Source of the DNA: Bradysia coprophila
Taxonomy: Eukaryota; Arthropoda; Insecta; Diptera; Sciaridae
Direction: 5' to 3'
NCBI RefSeq assembly: GCF_014529535.1
Contig: NW_023503325.1
Coordinates: 514,261 to 578,260, forward strand
Length of the DNA stretch: 64,000 nt
Shown in pieces: positions 10,671 through 31,100 of the stretch. Position 1 is the stretch's first letter; each line of letters begins with the position of its first letter. The notes under the pieces were generated by a model. It ran no database searches and was not told the origin of the DNA. It was given only the letters and a program-made list of their open reading frames with translations. Both the position numbers and the translations under genes were made by a program.

Positions 10671-11110
10671 CTCACACATAGTCCTCCGTTTTCATTCCGT
10701 TTTGCCTCCATGTAAGTGACTGTTATCATTTCAAACAATATTCTCTATTGTCTACACGGAGACAAAATGGAATGAAGACGGGTGATTGTAAATTCAGACA
10801 TAGCTTATCCTTCTCTGTCACCTCTTCTGACAGCTTTTAACGTTTTAGAACGTTTCCTCATCCAGCTTTAAAATGTATACGAAGGCAGAGCTAAGTCTGA
10901 ATTCACAGTCATTCGTTTTCATTCCGTTTTGCCTCCATGCACATGACAGTTGGTATTTCATCCAACAGAGCATATTGTTTGAAATCAAGGCTGTAAACTT
11001 TGGGGCCCCGAGTTTACACTGTAAACTTTACAGCCTTGGTTTGAAATGACAACTGTCACGTACACGGAGGCAAAACGGAATGAAAATGGACGACACCTGA
11101 GGCCACCTTA
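10671..11110. mobile_element. MITE family C, copy 1 (about 440 bp)
   Basis: Inverted ends TTAAGGTGGCCTCACAC and, reversed, GTCGACACCTGAGGCCACCTTAA-type sequence. Each end is followed by repeats of CATTCCGTTTTGCCTCCA or its reverse. It carries a nested palindrome (10987-11039). It abuts MITE B copy 1. Confidence 0.75.
10987..11039. repeat. MITE family D palindrome, copy 1
   Basis: CAAGGCTGTAAACTTTGGGG at the left and TTTACAGCCTTG at the right, with an internal GGGGCCCC. A relative is at 11245-11295. It is nested inside MITE C. Confidence 0.65.
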
Positions 11111-11216
11111 AGTACTCCGTGTGAGAGTCGTTAGAGAGCAAACTGTCAACAAAAATTGAAAAATTTCAATTCTGTCTCTCAAACGGAGTACTTTACTTTT
11201 TGGTAAGTGGAAATCA
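11109..11216. mobile_element. MITE family B, copy 1
   Basis: The family has ends of the type CTTACCAAAAAAGTACTCCG followed by TGTGAGAGACAAAATTGAA, with a central TTTGACAG and a reversed right half. This copy is in reverse orientation relative to most others. Six more copies are in the window. Confidence 0.7.
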
Positions 11217-11244
11217 AACCTAAAGCTGTAATCGAAGTCAAAAA

Positions 11245-11295
11245 CAAGGCTGTACAGTGTACACTTTGGGGAGGCCCCAAAGTTTACAGCCTTGG
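11245..11295. repeat. MITE family D palindrome, copy 2
   Basis: CAAGGCTGTACAGTGTACAC and AAAGTTTACAGCCTTG around GGGGAGGCCCC. It is 200 bases from copy 1. Confidence 0.6.
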
Positions 11296-11329
11296 TCAAA
11301 ATAGCATGCAGTTTTGCCTCAAACACATT

Positions 11330-11443
11330 GCCTCTATACTTGGCAGGTCGTTTTTAACAATAGAAAAGTGGCGTGGCTTACGTAAACGGAGGTAAAACGC
11401 TGACAAAACGGAATGTTTTTTTTTGACAGCGTGTGGCCTTAAT
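11330..11443. mobile_element. MITE family C, fragment
   Basis: Right-end-like sequence: CGGAGGTAAAACG, AAAACGGAATG and a terminal GTGTGGCCTTAA. No left end is seen. Confidence 0.5.
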
Positions 11444-11576
11444 TCTATATGTCGCTTCGCTTTTTTGTCTTATTTCAGTCTTTCCAACTTGCGGGTGGGG
11501 GTGAAAGGTGATTCGTATATTTTGAGAGTTGCTTTTACTAACTTAATCTGAAATGTGGTGGTTCGTACAGTGAGAG

Positions 11577-11796
11577 GCAGTAAAAGTTCAGCATGAATTT
11601 GCTTCAGCAGCTGATCCACTCCACACACACAATCAAAAATAAAAACTGTTTTTACTTGCTTATACAGTTGGAACTGCTACAAGCACGCATATGGCAATGG
11701 TAATGGTAAAATCGTATCAACCGTTCATTGTTTGTGTGGTTCAGGTGAAAAACAGCTGAAGCAAATTCATGCTGAAATTTCGTTGCCTCTAACTGT
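11577..11796. mobile_element. MITE family E, copy 1 (about 220 bp)
   Basis: Inverted ends ACAGTGAGAGGCAGTAAAAG and TGCCTCTAACTGT, with sub-terminal CAGCATGAATTTGCTTCAG and its reverse, and a CAGCTGATC inner pair. Other copies are at 26555-26774 and 42001-42216. Confidence 0.8.
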
Positions 11797-11983
11797 ATCT
11801 TGCATCTGATGAATTGTTTCTTTATCAAATAGGTTATCCGTCAGTCCCATGTAACGAAATCATTTAAGTAGTAAAGAGTACGAAGAAATGTCTGGAAACG
11901 TAGCTGGAAAGTATTTTTCTTTTTTCGAGAAACTCCCTCAATTTTGCAGGTACATAGTATCGTTAGTTCATTCTCCATTGATT

Positions 11984-12116
11984 TGCTTGATTTCCACCTA
12001 CCAAAAAAGTACTCCCGTGAGATAGACAGAAACGATTTTTTTTTGCTTTGTTTTCTTGACACCTCGCTCTCTCACGGCTGTCTCATGGAAAGCTTTTTGT
12101 TGACTGGAAACCATAC
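11984..12116. mobile_element. MITE family B, copy 2 (diverged)
   Basis: TTGATTTCCACCTACCAAAA at the left and TTTTTGTTGACTGGAAACCA at the right, with CTCGCTCTCTCACGG internally. Confidence 0.65.
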
Positions 12117-12418
12117 TTTTTACTTTATTCAAAAGTAACCCTTGTTTTCGTTGAAGCAACGTCGGATAAATATCGGTAGATTTTGATAGTATTGAAAATG
12201 GTGTGAAAGACTTCAGAGAACTTAGGATTTGTAAGGAAACGGGCCAATCTTTATAGAGAATACTTTTTATTTAATTTCGTTTTTAATTTCTTTTCTTTTT
12301 TACAATATTTTATGCATTGTCTTTCATTACTCACTCTCTCTCTCTCTCTTTCTCTCAACATCCATTTTTTTTATAATCGAAACATTCTATTTTATCTCTT
12401 TCTCTTGTAAATATATAA

Positions 12419-12536
12419 GAGCTCGTTCAGGAACTAATAATTCGTTACCCAAAGTAAAGATTTTGACATATTTTATATGAAAGAAGTGTCAAAATCGTCT
12501 CCAGTGAAACTTAACGAAGAGTTCCTGAACGAGCTC
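12419..12536. mobile_element. MITE family F with TAA target-site duplication
   Basis: Inverted ends GAGCTCGTTCAGGAACT and AGTTCCTGAACGAGCTC (arms mismatched only further in), with inner TTTTGACA/TGTCAAAA pairs. TAA flanks both sides (12416-12418 and 12537-12539), which fits the TWA duplication of PIF/Harbinger-type elements. Confidence 0.7.
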
Positions 12537-13105
12537 TAAAGATGAATAAGTGAAGTGTCTATTTTACCGAATATTTACTGAATTTAATTCACTACCATAC
12601 AAAATTGATTTTTCCCGTTTGTTATTGAAAAGCCGAAAAGAAAAGAAACGTCGGTGATTTCACTTCTGTAGCTATAATTGGTCAGGACCCATTTTTGGGC
12701 ATTTTCTTTTCTTTCTTTCATTCGATAAAACTTCGACAAATTTCTGAAAATTTTTTAAAAAATTAAGTCCCAGTCCTGTAATTGGTTTTGAATCCTTTGT
12801 CTATTTTCCATTAATTTTTATTTTATTCGAATACACAAGGAAAAGAATATTTTTATAGCCACCCACCCACAATGACAACAGTGACAACAACGTAACTATT
12901 CTGTTAACAAAAATTATGATGCGAAAATTGAATTTCTAGTACAAAGAACGCACCTGCGAAAATGGAAACACTTTTCTTTAGCCATTGTGGTTTATGGGAT
13001 CCTGAATATTTCGTTTTTTCTCTTTTTTATTATCTTCTATTGCAGGAATAGCAGCAAATTATCAATTGCAACAAATACCGTAAAAAATAAAATATAAAAT
13101 ATGGT
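12537..13105. other. SEC23 3' flank / 3' UTR region
   Basis: AT-rich with no frame. It includes the likely 3' UTR of the minus-strand SEC23 gene next to 13105. No clear AATAAA was assigned. Confidence 0.4.
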
Positions 13106-20960
<7,855 letters not shown>

Positions 20961-21327
20961 AATTGGTAATTTACGGGGTTACAGCCAGTGTCTACACGGA
21001 AATTCAACTTGACCAGACAAAAAAAGTATCAAAATCGGCGTTTTATGGCCCTGCCACAATCATACACAAACGTACACATCATATTTTCCATACTTCTGAA
21101 TTGTTGACAGCTATTTTACACGAGTTTTGTCGTTGTGTGAGTGTAATTTCGTAAGTCTCCCTTCACTTCAGTCATGTTGGATTGACTAAACAAAATTATC
21201 CGTTCAAGAATGCGCAATTACTAAGATCCAAGGCTGTATACTTGAAAAGGTTACGCAGATCGTCATTTGATTAGATGCACTGGAAAACATAAAAAACAAT
21301 TCATCTACTATGAAGATGTCAAATTTA

Positions 21328-21450
21328 ATGCTTAGCTTCCTCTTACCAAAAGAGTGAGAGACAAAATTGAATTTTTTTCAATTTTTCTGTGTTTATTTGA
21401 CAGCTCGCTCTCTCACGGAGTACTTTTTGTTGAGTGAAGTGGACACTTAT
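21328..21450. mobile_element. MITE family B, copy 3
   Basis: CTTAGCTTCCTCTTACCAAA at the left; CTCGCTCTCTCACGGAGTAC at the right. Confidence 0.75.
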
Positions 21451-21514
21451 TTATTTATTTTCGTTTAAAGACCAAATAACAGGCCAAGGCCCAATAACAA
21501 TTCAGTCTATGTTT

Positions 21515-21647
21515 AATGCTTAGTTTCCTCTTACCAAAAAAGTACTCCGTGTGAGAGACAAAATTGAATTATTTCAATTTTTTCTTTGTTTATTTGACAG
21601 TTTGCTCTCTCACGGAGTACTTTTTGTTGAGTGAAGTGGACACTTAA
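21515..21647. mobile_element. MITE family B, copy 4
   Basis: Full copy: TCTTACCAAAAAAGTACTCC and CTCACGGAGTACTTTTTGTT. It is almost adjacent to copy 3 and in the same orientation. Confidence 0.8.
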
Positions 21648-23147
21648 GAATCCACCTACTACGAAAATGTGCGAAACTGTCAAATTTTGCGTGTGGCACC
21701 CACGTATCTGCATCTGCATGACAAGTATACAGCCCTGACTAAGATCGACCCTTCATCGCAAATAAAAACATAGCTAACGCCGACCCGTACGAAAAACCTA
21801 TTCGTATCAAAAGCCTTTAATGTGAAACTCTTCATTTCTATAACTTCATACTCTTCTCTACTGCAAAGTTATTCGCCCTTTAAAATCACTTACATTATCC
21901 ACTCTTTGCCTTGTTATCATATACAAACAAATTCCTATTTAAACAGCTATATACCGCTATATTTACCTATATTTTCTTATAAATAAACATTTTATAGATG
22001 AATATGCTATTATATATGAAATGCCTGAAACACCCCACACACTTAACCAATTACTTCTATGTTAACAGAAACTCTATAAGTACTATTTTTCCCAAGATAT
22101 ATCACTTTTAATAAAATCCAATATGGCCGCCGGCAGCCATTTTGTTAGGAGACCGGGAATAGTACCGACGCTTTACATTCGTTAATATCTTTCAAACAAA
22201 AAAAAATCATCAAATTCGGTCAAAATTTACTCGAGATATTGAAAAAAAAACTCCAATTCCAGTACTTCGTACGGGTCTAAATATTCGACATTCATTTATT
22301 TCGGAATATTTTGTTTGTTTACATTTTACATGAAAAAGTTGGTGCCGCTTGCTCACATTTGGAAAAAATTGGATCGATTTCAACTTTTTGCTAACATCTT
22401 AACGTTTCTGTCAAAATGTGTAGAGTGTTATGATGAAAGAGAAAGAAATATTTTGACAAGTACCCCCAAGACAACTTATAATAAACTGGTATTCGGTCCT
22501 CTCGCTCTCAACGTAACATGTTGAAAGAGAAGCAAATACTTTGACAAGTATCCCAAGGCAAGTTCTAATTAACTAGTCTTCGGTTTTCTCGCTCTGATCA
22601 TAACAGTCTATGGAAATATTGCATTTTCGGTCTAATTGTGTGTATGTCACTCATATTGTGTGGCAGGGCCATAATTCGTTTTTATTGCAGTTCGTTCAAA
22701 GAATCCAACTTTATTCGATAATAATATCCACAACAATCACGTTAAGTTGCTCAGACTGATTTCAACCGCTCGCTCTCTTGACTTTTATACGTCTGGGATG
22801 TTTGTCACTTTTGTAAAAACAAAACGCTGAAAACAATGCAAGATAAACGATAAGCTTTTGGCGGTAAAATACAAATTTTATCAATGCAGGAATGGATTGG
22901 GTTTTATTTAGGCCATCATTATCTCTTATTATGCCCGTACGGAGCGTGACGCAGTTCCTATGAAATGGTTGCAGAGTAATTTCTTTGTTAGTGGTGTTGT
23001 GGTTTCGTCTCATTTTAGTTTTCAAGCGCAAATGTACTATATTATCGCACCCAAATTGCATTAACCAGTCATATACTGATACATTCACATACAAGCGAGC
23101 ACGCGTATGTAAAATTGTGGCTACTTGATCACAAATTTGAATTCAGT

Positions 23148-23231
23148 CAACGCACTTCAAGCATGCCTGGTACTCTAAATAGAGTACTGAAATTGGACAG
23201 TGTATAGGACACATTTTTCCACTGTAAACAA
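23148..23231. mobile_element. MITE family A, truncated copy 2
   Basis: It has the left end CAACGCACTTCAAGCATG and the internal TACTCTAAATAGAGTACTGA, but no right end. Confidence 0.6.
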
Positions 23232-23584
23232 ATTTGGAAAAAATAATGTAGTGTTTGGTGTACTGTGATGGATTTTAGATTGTTTTTCAATGGAAATTTA
23301 AATTTTTTGTTGCGCGCGGAATTCGCTCACTGAATTGGATAAAACGTTGTATGAAACGCGAATCGCATGCTGGTATTTTATACGATTCTTATTACATAAA
23401 TAACTATTTCACACTGATATAAAAGTTAACGTAGTAGACGTCTAAAAACGCTACCCGGCATCTATTTTCGGAACGTACCTGTCTCAGCCTAGGCTATATT
23501 AGGCTGGTGAGCTTAATAATTGTCATTCACATCACAAGGACAAACTCCGAAAGTACTTTTCCGTGTGATGAATTGAGTTTTGTA

Positions 23585-23865
23585 TGCTTGCTAAGAGAAC
23601 CTGTCAATTCTCTCCTGAGAAATAGAGAACCTGTCAATTCGAGGGGCGAAACAACGCACTTCAAGCATGAGTGGTGCTCTCAATAGGGTACTTAAACTTG
23701 AAAGTGTATCACAAAACTGTAAAAAACCATCTCATACGAAATAGCCCTCTATCTGGCAGCTGTCGACTATGATCACTTTTGCTTGAAGTGCGTTGGGCGA
23801 AAGTAACCTTCGCCACTCGAATTGACAGTTTTTATTTTCGGTTCTCTTTGCAAGCATTCAAAATA
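23585..23865. mobile_element. foldback interrupted by MITE A copy 3 (23652-23795)
   Basis: Outer inverted sequence GCTTGCTAAGAGAACCTGTC and, at the right, GAATTGACAG...GGTTCTCTTTGCAAGC flank a full MITE A with ends ACAACGCACTTCAAGCATG and TGCTTGAAGTGCGTTG. AGAACCTGTCAATTC is also directly repeated at the left. Confidence 0.65.
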
Positions 23866-23879
23866 CTTTTCATGCTTCG

Positions 23880-24065
23880 GGGCCGAAAATGAGGGCAACT
23901 TTTCGAATTTTCTCGGGTTTTCGGCCCTCTGCATGAAAACTTACATGTGCACCTGTTTGGGACGGTTGATTTAAGGCACTTTCGCTTGTAAGCCTCACTT
24001 CGTTCGGCCTACAATCCGCGAAATTGCCTAAAATCAATCGTCCAAAACAGATACACAAATAACCG
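23880..24065. mobile_element. foldback family J, copy 2
   Basis: Same block order as copy 1: a GTGCACCTGTTTGGGACGGT end, AGGCACTTTCGCTTG, CTCACTTCGTTCGGC, then the reversed half ending CGTCCAAAACAGATAC. Confidence 0.6.
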
Positions 24066-24123
24066 TTGCACCGATATTCATACAACGTTCTATGCAACGG
24101 AGGCATCTAAACTTTGCTTATAA

Positions 24124-24245
24124 TAAAGGTGGTCTCAGAGTCATCCGTTTTACCTCCGTTTACGTAAGAGTTATCATTTCAAGCAATGTGCTCCGGAAAT
24201 GCCATATGTCAAGTACATGGAGGCAAAACGAAACGAAAACAGCTT
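24124..24245. mobile_element. MITE family C, partial copy
   Basis: AAGGTGGTCTCAGAGTCATC left-end-like sequence with GTTTTACCTCCGTTTACG, and GGAGGCAAAACGAAACG at the right. It is diverged and short. Confidence 0.5.
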
Positions 24246-25144
24246 AAAATTTTTTTCAAATCCCAAAAATGTTGCATAACAGTACAATGACAATACGAAT
24301 AGGTGGCGCTCGTCCATTTGAAATTCGAAATTAAAATGGCCGAAACTAAATGGAACGGATGAAAATGGAACGAAATCAAAGAGAATAGGTGGGATATAAT
24401 CTAATATAGAGTCCGGTAAAATAAGAATTAAAAACTACTTTGTAGTGGCGTAAAAACTGGAAGTTAATTAAAATGATTGTGATTAGCCGTGTGACTTCAA
24501 TTGTACAACAAACTAAAAACGTTTTTCAGTTATTTCGGTGATTATCCAGTTTAGAGTCAGCAGGTGATTGACTTGGAAACTACAAGAGAGGAGAAGAAGA
24601 AGAAAAAAAAAATATTGAAACACAAAATTTCAACAGTGAACGTGCGATTTTAATTGTGAACATATGATTTTCCCAATTCAATTTTGTAGCAAACAATTGT
24701 ATTTTGTAGCCGGACAAAACTATTGATAGCCCGAAAACGAAGTGCTTCAGTCGTTCAATTTATAATTTAAAGTGTTTTGTATGTCCGCTCATATGTTTTT
24801 GGTGTCTTCTGTGCGTTTTTTTTTTTGATTCCATCAAGTGTAGGAAACAAAAACAATTTACGAAGTTTTATGTAGCCACTTCAGTTTGCGTTTAATTATT
24901 TTCGTTCGTGAAAGGACCCGCGTACGTACGGGTACAGTGAAATTAATACATATATCCATAACATCCCAAACATCCCAATCTAATAATGTGTGTGAAACGT
25001 CAGAAAATCGAAAAATTAGTGGTTTAAGGTTAAATTTTTCCATAATAAAAAAAAAATTAACCAACAAAATGATGCTATTTACATCGTAATTTTTTGCAAT
25101 TTTATATTTAAACCAAAAAAATTCAAATAATTTTTTGAAACAAA

Positions 25145-25195
25145 ATGTGCAAAGATGACAGAGGAGAGCGAATCAATCAGAAATGGAATAAATGA
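25145..25195 (+). promoter_or_regulatory. 16-codon upstream ORF overlapping the Hairless start
   Basis: An ATG at 25145 (context CAAAATG) opens a frame that ends at TGA 25193-25195, running through the main ATG at 25155 in another frame. Scanning ribosomes would meet it first, so use of the main start would need leaky scanning or internal entry. Its presence is directly seen; its effect is inference and depends on the transcript start lying upstream. Confidence 0.5.
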
Positions 25196-28100
25196 TGCAG
25201 CTTTACACAGTTTCAACTATCGCAGGAATCAATTGGATAAAACTTCAACCACAGAATTAAATTTAAATGGTGTGTTGGCATCGAACAGTAAACAAAATAA
25301 TAATGGTTCCTCGTTAGGTGGGCGATTACAGTTCTTCAAAGGTAAAAGACACATTCGAACCAAATTATTTAATTTAATTTCTGTTTATGTCGTTTGGGAT
25401 GGGTTTTCGGTGGATTTATCATTTCATTTTTTTGTTTTTTTTTTGTTTCTTCGTTCTGTTGTTTCGTCGTTTCTGTGTTTTTTGTTTTTCCATTGTTAGA
25501 GATGTGCGGATTGTTGCATTGAAATGTCAAAAGTAAATATTGTAAATAAGATTACGCTGTGGTGTGTTTTGCATGAAAATGCCGCAAATACAAAGTCCAA
25601 TATTAATGTTGATGCGGTTCCGATTTCGGACTGTCATTTTTCGGATTAACAGAATAGTATTTTTGCGGTACTGCGACTACAATTAAATGCCGGGGGAGTA
25701 ATCAAATCGACCGATTTTATGTATGACAGCATATCCTACATCCGGTGTTTTTCTCAGATTGTCTGTGTCCCATTTTCGCTTTCGCTTCTCGTGAGAACAT
25801 ACCGTTACATTCCAAAAAAAAACGTTAAATTAATCGTTCTCAAAATATCCTCCCCGGCTTTTCGAACGGAAGACATTCCTAGTAATTACGCAGATTTTTT
25901 AGGTGGACCGGACTGCACATATTTCGTAAAATTTGGCCTCTAGATTCACATTTTACGATTTTACGACGTTCAGTAACTTTTATCAGTTCATCCGTTCTGG
26001 GCGTAGATTCTCGTAGCGTTCGTAACTTTAATGCTTAATTTCCTCTTACCAAAAAAGTACTCCGTGTGAGAGACAAAATTGAATTCTTTCAATTTTTACT
26101 TGGTTTATTTGACAGCTCGCTCTCTCACGGAGTACTTTTTTGTTGAGTGGAGTGGAAACTTAAAAATTCGTAACTTGACAGTTGCATGTATAAAATCCTA
26201 TAAGAACTGTCAAGTTACGAATGCGACGAGGATCTACGCCCTGGGTCGTTTCCAGCAGAATTTAGGAGGTTTGTTTTTGGGAAAACTCCGATTCTAACAC
26301 TTTTATCATAGAAATATGACAAGCGACACGTTACCCTATTTTGTAGATTTTATGTTAAGGACAACAGATGAAGAAGTAGATTTTCGAACACATGTAACTG
26401 TCATAGGCATTAACAACCGGTACAGAAAAATCTTGTTCCTCATTGACGTCGAATTGAGATATTTTTACGATTTCTGGTTGTTCAGAAATATTATCACTGG
26501 AACTGTCGTTGATAACCAGGGCCTATTTTTGGAAAAATGATTTGATAAATTTGCTACAGTTAGAGGCAGTAAAATTTCATAATGAATTTGTTTCAGCTGA
26601 TCCACACAAACAATCAAAACTCTATAACTCTATATGCGGTCTTATCACTACCACGGGCGTGCGTGTAGCAGTTTCAACCGTATAAACAAGTAAAAACAGC
26701 TTTGATTGCATGTGTGGATCAGCTGAAAAACAGCTGAAGCAAATCATGCTGAAATTTCAGTCCATCTGACTGTAAAGTTTGCAACAAAAAAAATTTAAAA
26801 GAAATTTAGCAAATCAATTTTCCAGATTCTCTGCCTCTATCTCACAATTAACATTGCAATTTATTAACCTGAGACCCTTAGGCTTGGGTCAGAGCAACAT
26901 TTATAGTTTCTAAATGGATCTAATTGGATCCATTGTCAAAAAATCAATTTCGAATTATCCGCAAGAAAAGTGTTGTATAACCCTACTTTACCTAACTTTA
27001 CGTAACTGCATTTTCTACGTAAGAATGGCACGTTTCCTTGTATATCTGAGAATGTTTTCTCTTCGCTAATTTATTTCTTTTCCTTTTAACTCCACCTTCC
27101 AGAGCTCATAACATTATACGAAACTTTCAAACTTTCCCAGATTTAACCAACGTCTGCGCTTCATATGTGTAACTTAAACACAATTTTGCTTTTCCCAGAA
27201 ATTTCGTTTTAAAAACAGCCACACTCTCGGTTTCTGTTAGTTATTTAGGTTAAATTATTCTTAAACAGACACAACAATGGCACAGCTCATTTCATTTGTT
27301 TATCTTTCACTGTAAATCGGTTGCATTTCGCACAGTGAGCACCGATGTTGTTATGATTAGCAACTAGGAAAATGGGTTGAAGGACCGTAATGGTGGCGTG
27401 TCAGGACAAATCTCAAATCCACTGTTTGTACATCTTCGGCACTAGTAAACTTACAAATGAAAATCAATTACAATCTCCTATCAATTTTCCTCTGTTCACT
27501 CTGTGATGAAAACATTGTTTGCCAACAATTCGTTGAACAATTTTGGCACAGGTCTATTATCACCGTACGAAGTACTGGGACTCATAATGTGGTGCTTTTA
27601 ACTGATGGAATTTGAAAAGAGGGTAGAGGGAAAGTGTTTGCCAATATGTCCCTATCAATGATAAATCGGTTTAACGGACAGAGCTACTGAGTTTCACAAG
27701 TAGAATACGAAAGCATTTGGAAAACGGTGATTTACCGACAACGACAAATAAAAATCATTCAAATACCGACTGGGGTCTTCTTGAATAGCAAAATTCATGT
27801 TTCAACCAATGAAGTAAAAGATTTTGCATCAAATATCAAAGAAGAATCAGATTCGATGAATACATCCGCATACGTTGGCCATTTTTGAAAGGTTAATTTG
27901 ATGCGATTGTGCTTAATACGTCACTGTTGTATTTTGTGATCGTATTGAATCCGTTAAATGAATGATAAGTGTAGTCATGATAGGCGATAAATGAGGTTAT
28001 GTAATGCAAACCAGCGCCTTAATCTATTCGAAATGGAAAAAGATAATAAAATAATTCAGAAAAGAAAAACTTTTTGCGACAATTTTGATTAAAGCTGTGA

Positions 28101-31100
28101 CTTTTCGTTCGTATGAGTCATGTAGCATTTCTAAAATTATCCTTGAATTGAATTAAAAAGTCGTTTTAGTTTCTGTTTTTTATTATTTTTTTTTTGTCGC
28201 TGATAAAAAGTGATATTAAATTGGCAAATTTTGCTGAATGTAAATATGAATTTTACATCATTTATTGCGAGGCCTCTATGAATGTCAGGTCTTACTTTCG
28301 GGGTAGCATTCGAATGGGAAAAGAATCAAAGTTTGACCGGGCGGTAATTTTAAAAAAATCCGCCAATATTGATCCACAATTTTATGTGTAAAAATACAAC
28401 ATCGGACATTAAGGCTTGACTTCAACTTACCAAAGAGACAAAATCGTTTTTTTATTTGCTTTGTTTACTTGACAGCTCGCTCTCTTACGACTCTCTCACG
28501 GAGGGTATTATGTTGAGTTAAAACCACACTCAAGCTTTAGATCAGTTGGAATGTCGCATCTCGTGGATTATTTAAACAAAAACTTTCATTAAAATGTTAG
28601 ACTAATTTCAACACCGGCAAATGGATGGTCATTGGGTACTCATCACCCGTTTCGTTTACAATAACAGAATTTTACGACAATTTCTATTTCAAATATTTTC
28701 GCTTAGCATCTAAAGTCTAGGGTGTAGACGGAGACTAATAAAATTTTTATCGGTAAAAGTAAGGCTTGATTTCCACTTACCAAAAAAGTACTCCGTGTGA
28801 GAGACAAAATTGAAATTGTTCAATGTTCGTTTTGTTTCCTTGACAGTTCGCTCACGGCTCTCACACAGAGTACTTTTTGTTGGGTGGAAACCATACTCAA
28901 ATGCATACTGTTCGATCAGTATCATAAAGATGTTTCACAGGATTAATGAAGTTAACGATGAATGTTTCCAGTGCATGGGTTGTTCAAAGCTTGTTGAAAA
29001 CGTTTGACATGGGGATGGGGGCTCAACTGTTGAATTGTTCATTTATAGGAAAATAGTAGAATAATATTTGACTCAATCAGAGTGTTTCAAATACCTGTAC
29101 AATCTACAGTGTACATGTACATGTAAAGTGCAGTTATACCTGGTTTATTCATTAACTTAATTATTAATCATCAATGGGTAGAATTAGAACTCCCTGCTGG
29201 TGTGTCCATAATAAAGCTCCATTTTAACATCAAAATTCGATGATAAAATATAGGACGTCGAACAATAAGACTAAGCAACGCACAGGAACAAATGTTTAAG
29301 AGAAAATCAATGAAAAATTAAAGTTCAAAATAGAAATAAAAGTTGAGTAGTTAAATAGTCAATAGTTAAAATAAGCAACAATCCAGTGTCGTTGCCATAA
29401 AGGTTAAGGGTTCGGATCGTTTAAAATCCTTTTCTGTTTTAAATCATCTTGCAACGAAATCTTTTACGCGTAACTTAAAGCTTGTTTAACTTGTCACAAA
29501 TCCAGAAGATTCATTGAACAACCTTCTACAATATCGTGTGTTTCGTAATTGACTTCTGTAAAGAGACAATCGATTTGTACAATTCAGTTAAGTATTGCAT
29601 ACATTACATTGTACAATCAACGAGCTCCGGCTAGTCACCGAAGCTAATTTACAAAGACAGGGAGTTTTGTTTCAAATCTTTTACAAAGTTTTGGTTTTGA
29701 TTTTTCTGTTTTACCTGATTCCAAAGTGTGAAATACAGATGGACTACACTCCATTGGGAACATTAGATTCCAAAGGCATCGAAATCTCATTATGGTTAAC
29801 TCGTTAACTCGATTGAGTTGCCAGTGTGAGGGTTCGAAACTGAATCGTAGCAGAACAAAAATCGGTTGTCAGACGTTTACACAAATACACAGTTGGCTGA
29901 AATAGTTCAAACATGGTGTAATGTGTGTATAGCTTTCACACGGCTTACCGGTCAAGACATTGTTGGGAAGTTGTCGGTATTCTACGCCTTCTGCCGTTTA
30001 GTGGGTTTAGTACTGCTATAGGTACTAAGGTGCAATCGCGCAATACCATGTATGCTTTCTTAGCTATAGCAGTACTGGTAGCCAAACCCATCACTTAAGT
30101 GTGATCTACCGGCTGAGCACAACCATACGCTGTTATTATTATACCTGATTCGGAGCTGCATTGCGTGGTTGTGGGATGTAGGACTCAACCATTTACAATT
30201 GAAAATGATAAACCATGAGTCGTGTTATTGCTGTGCCGCAATCGATTGAATGAGTCACAGAACCATTTGAACGGAATCCTAATCCTCAGTAGGTTTAATT
30301 TTCGGCAGTCGTGGATAGCCAAATATTGAGAATTATCGCACTGGTCGTGATACTTCAGGCTATCCACGGGAGTTGTTATGCTCGACAGTAGTTTACACCT
30401 TCCGTCGTTGAAAGTTTACATTTCTTCGAGAAGGAAATCAAACACTTTGCTTGTCTTAGAGAGTTCCTAATATTCATGTGTCCCGTTCGTATCGGGTTTT
30501 CTATAAATCTTTTTGAATTTAAAAAATTTGTCGCTGTGAAACAGACATCCAATTGAAGAGTAAATGTGTTACAGCAATCTGGTCGTATAGAGATCCTAAG
30601 CAGCTACAACATACTCCCACACACTATTTCTGTTGCTCTCGTTTTTCATCACTTTCAGCCAAATTCTCTTGTTAACATCGTCGTTATTGGATACCAACTA
30701 TTGAACTGTACAGTAATTGGAAGGATTTTAATGTCGTTTATGGAAAAGATGTGGTTGTGGCATTGTTCCACACTACTAATCACGTTCAGTCTTAAATTTA
30801 TTCATTCTACGTCTACCCTGCTAACAATTATAGCTTGCTAAAGACTACAGTAATTGATTAGGCGCTAGTGAACCCAATTGTCCATTTCTCTTTTCTCCTC
30901 ACTAATATTTCTTTAAATTCAATTTATCACCACTGACCCAGCGCCAGCATGTGATTGGCACACATTAAAAAAATTGAAAACTTTGCATTCAAATTATCGC
31001 ACTAAAAAATCGCCAATTACAAAATGCACTACCAAGTTGACTCGTATGTGCAGCGAGCCACTATTTCGATTCAACGCTAGAGAGGCTAGATTATGCCATT

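Larger units (their letters stand above)
21043..22672. mobile_element. possible 1.6-kb non-autonomous element with short inverted ends
   Basis: ATGGCCCTGCCACAAT near 21043 matches, reversed, ATTGTGTGGCAGGGCCAT near 22655. The interior has no long open frame and contains two MITE B copies. A cryptic direct GTACGGGTC/CGACCCGTACGAA pair is also present. The ends could be chance neighbours of two separate insertions. Confidence 0.4.
22673..24857. other. transposon-rich intergenic DNA upstream of Hairless
   Basis: No gene. It holds MITE A (two copies), foldback J copy 2 and a MITE C fragment, listed separately. The last part (about 24400-24850) is AT-rich and is the likely promoter and leader region of Hairless. 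Confidence 0.5.

Noticed and set aside
22315-22524. 69-codon frame with hydrophobic start
   Set aside because: Lies in transposon debris; composition and length are expected by chance.
21043-22672. Autonomous DNA transposon between the TGGCAGGGCCAT ends
   Set aside because: No transposase frame inside; listed only as a possible non-autonomous element.
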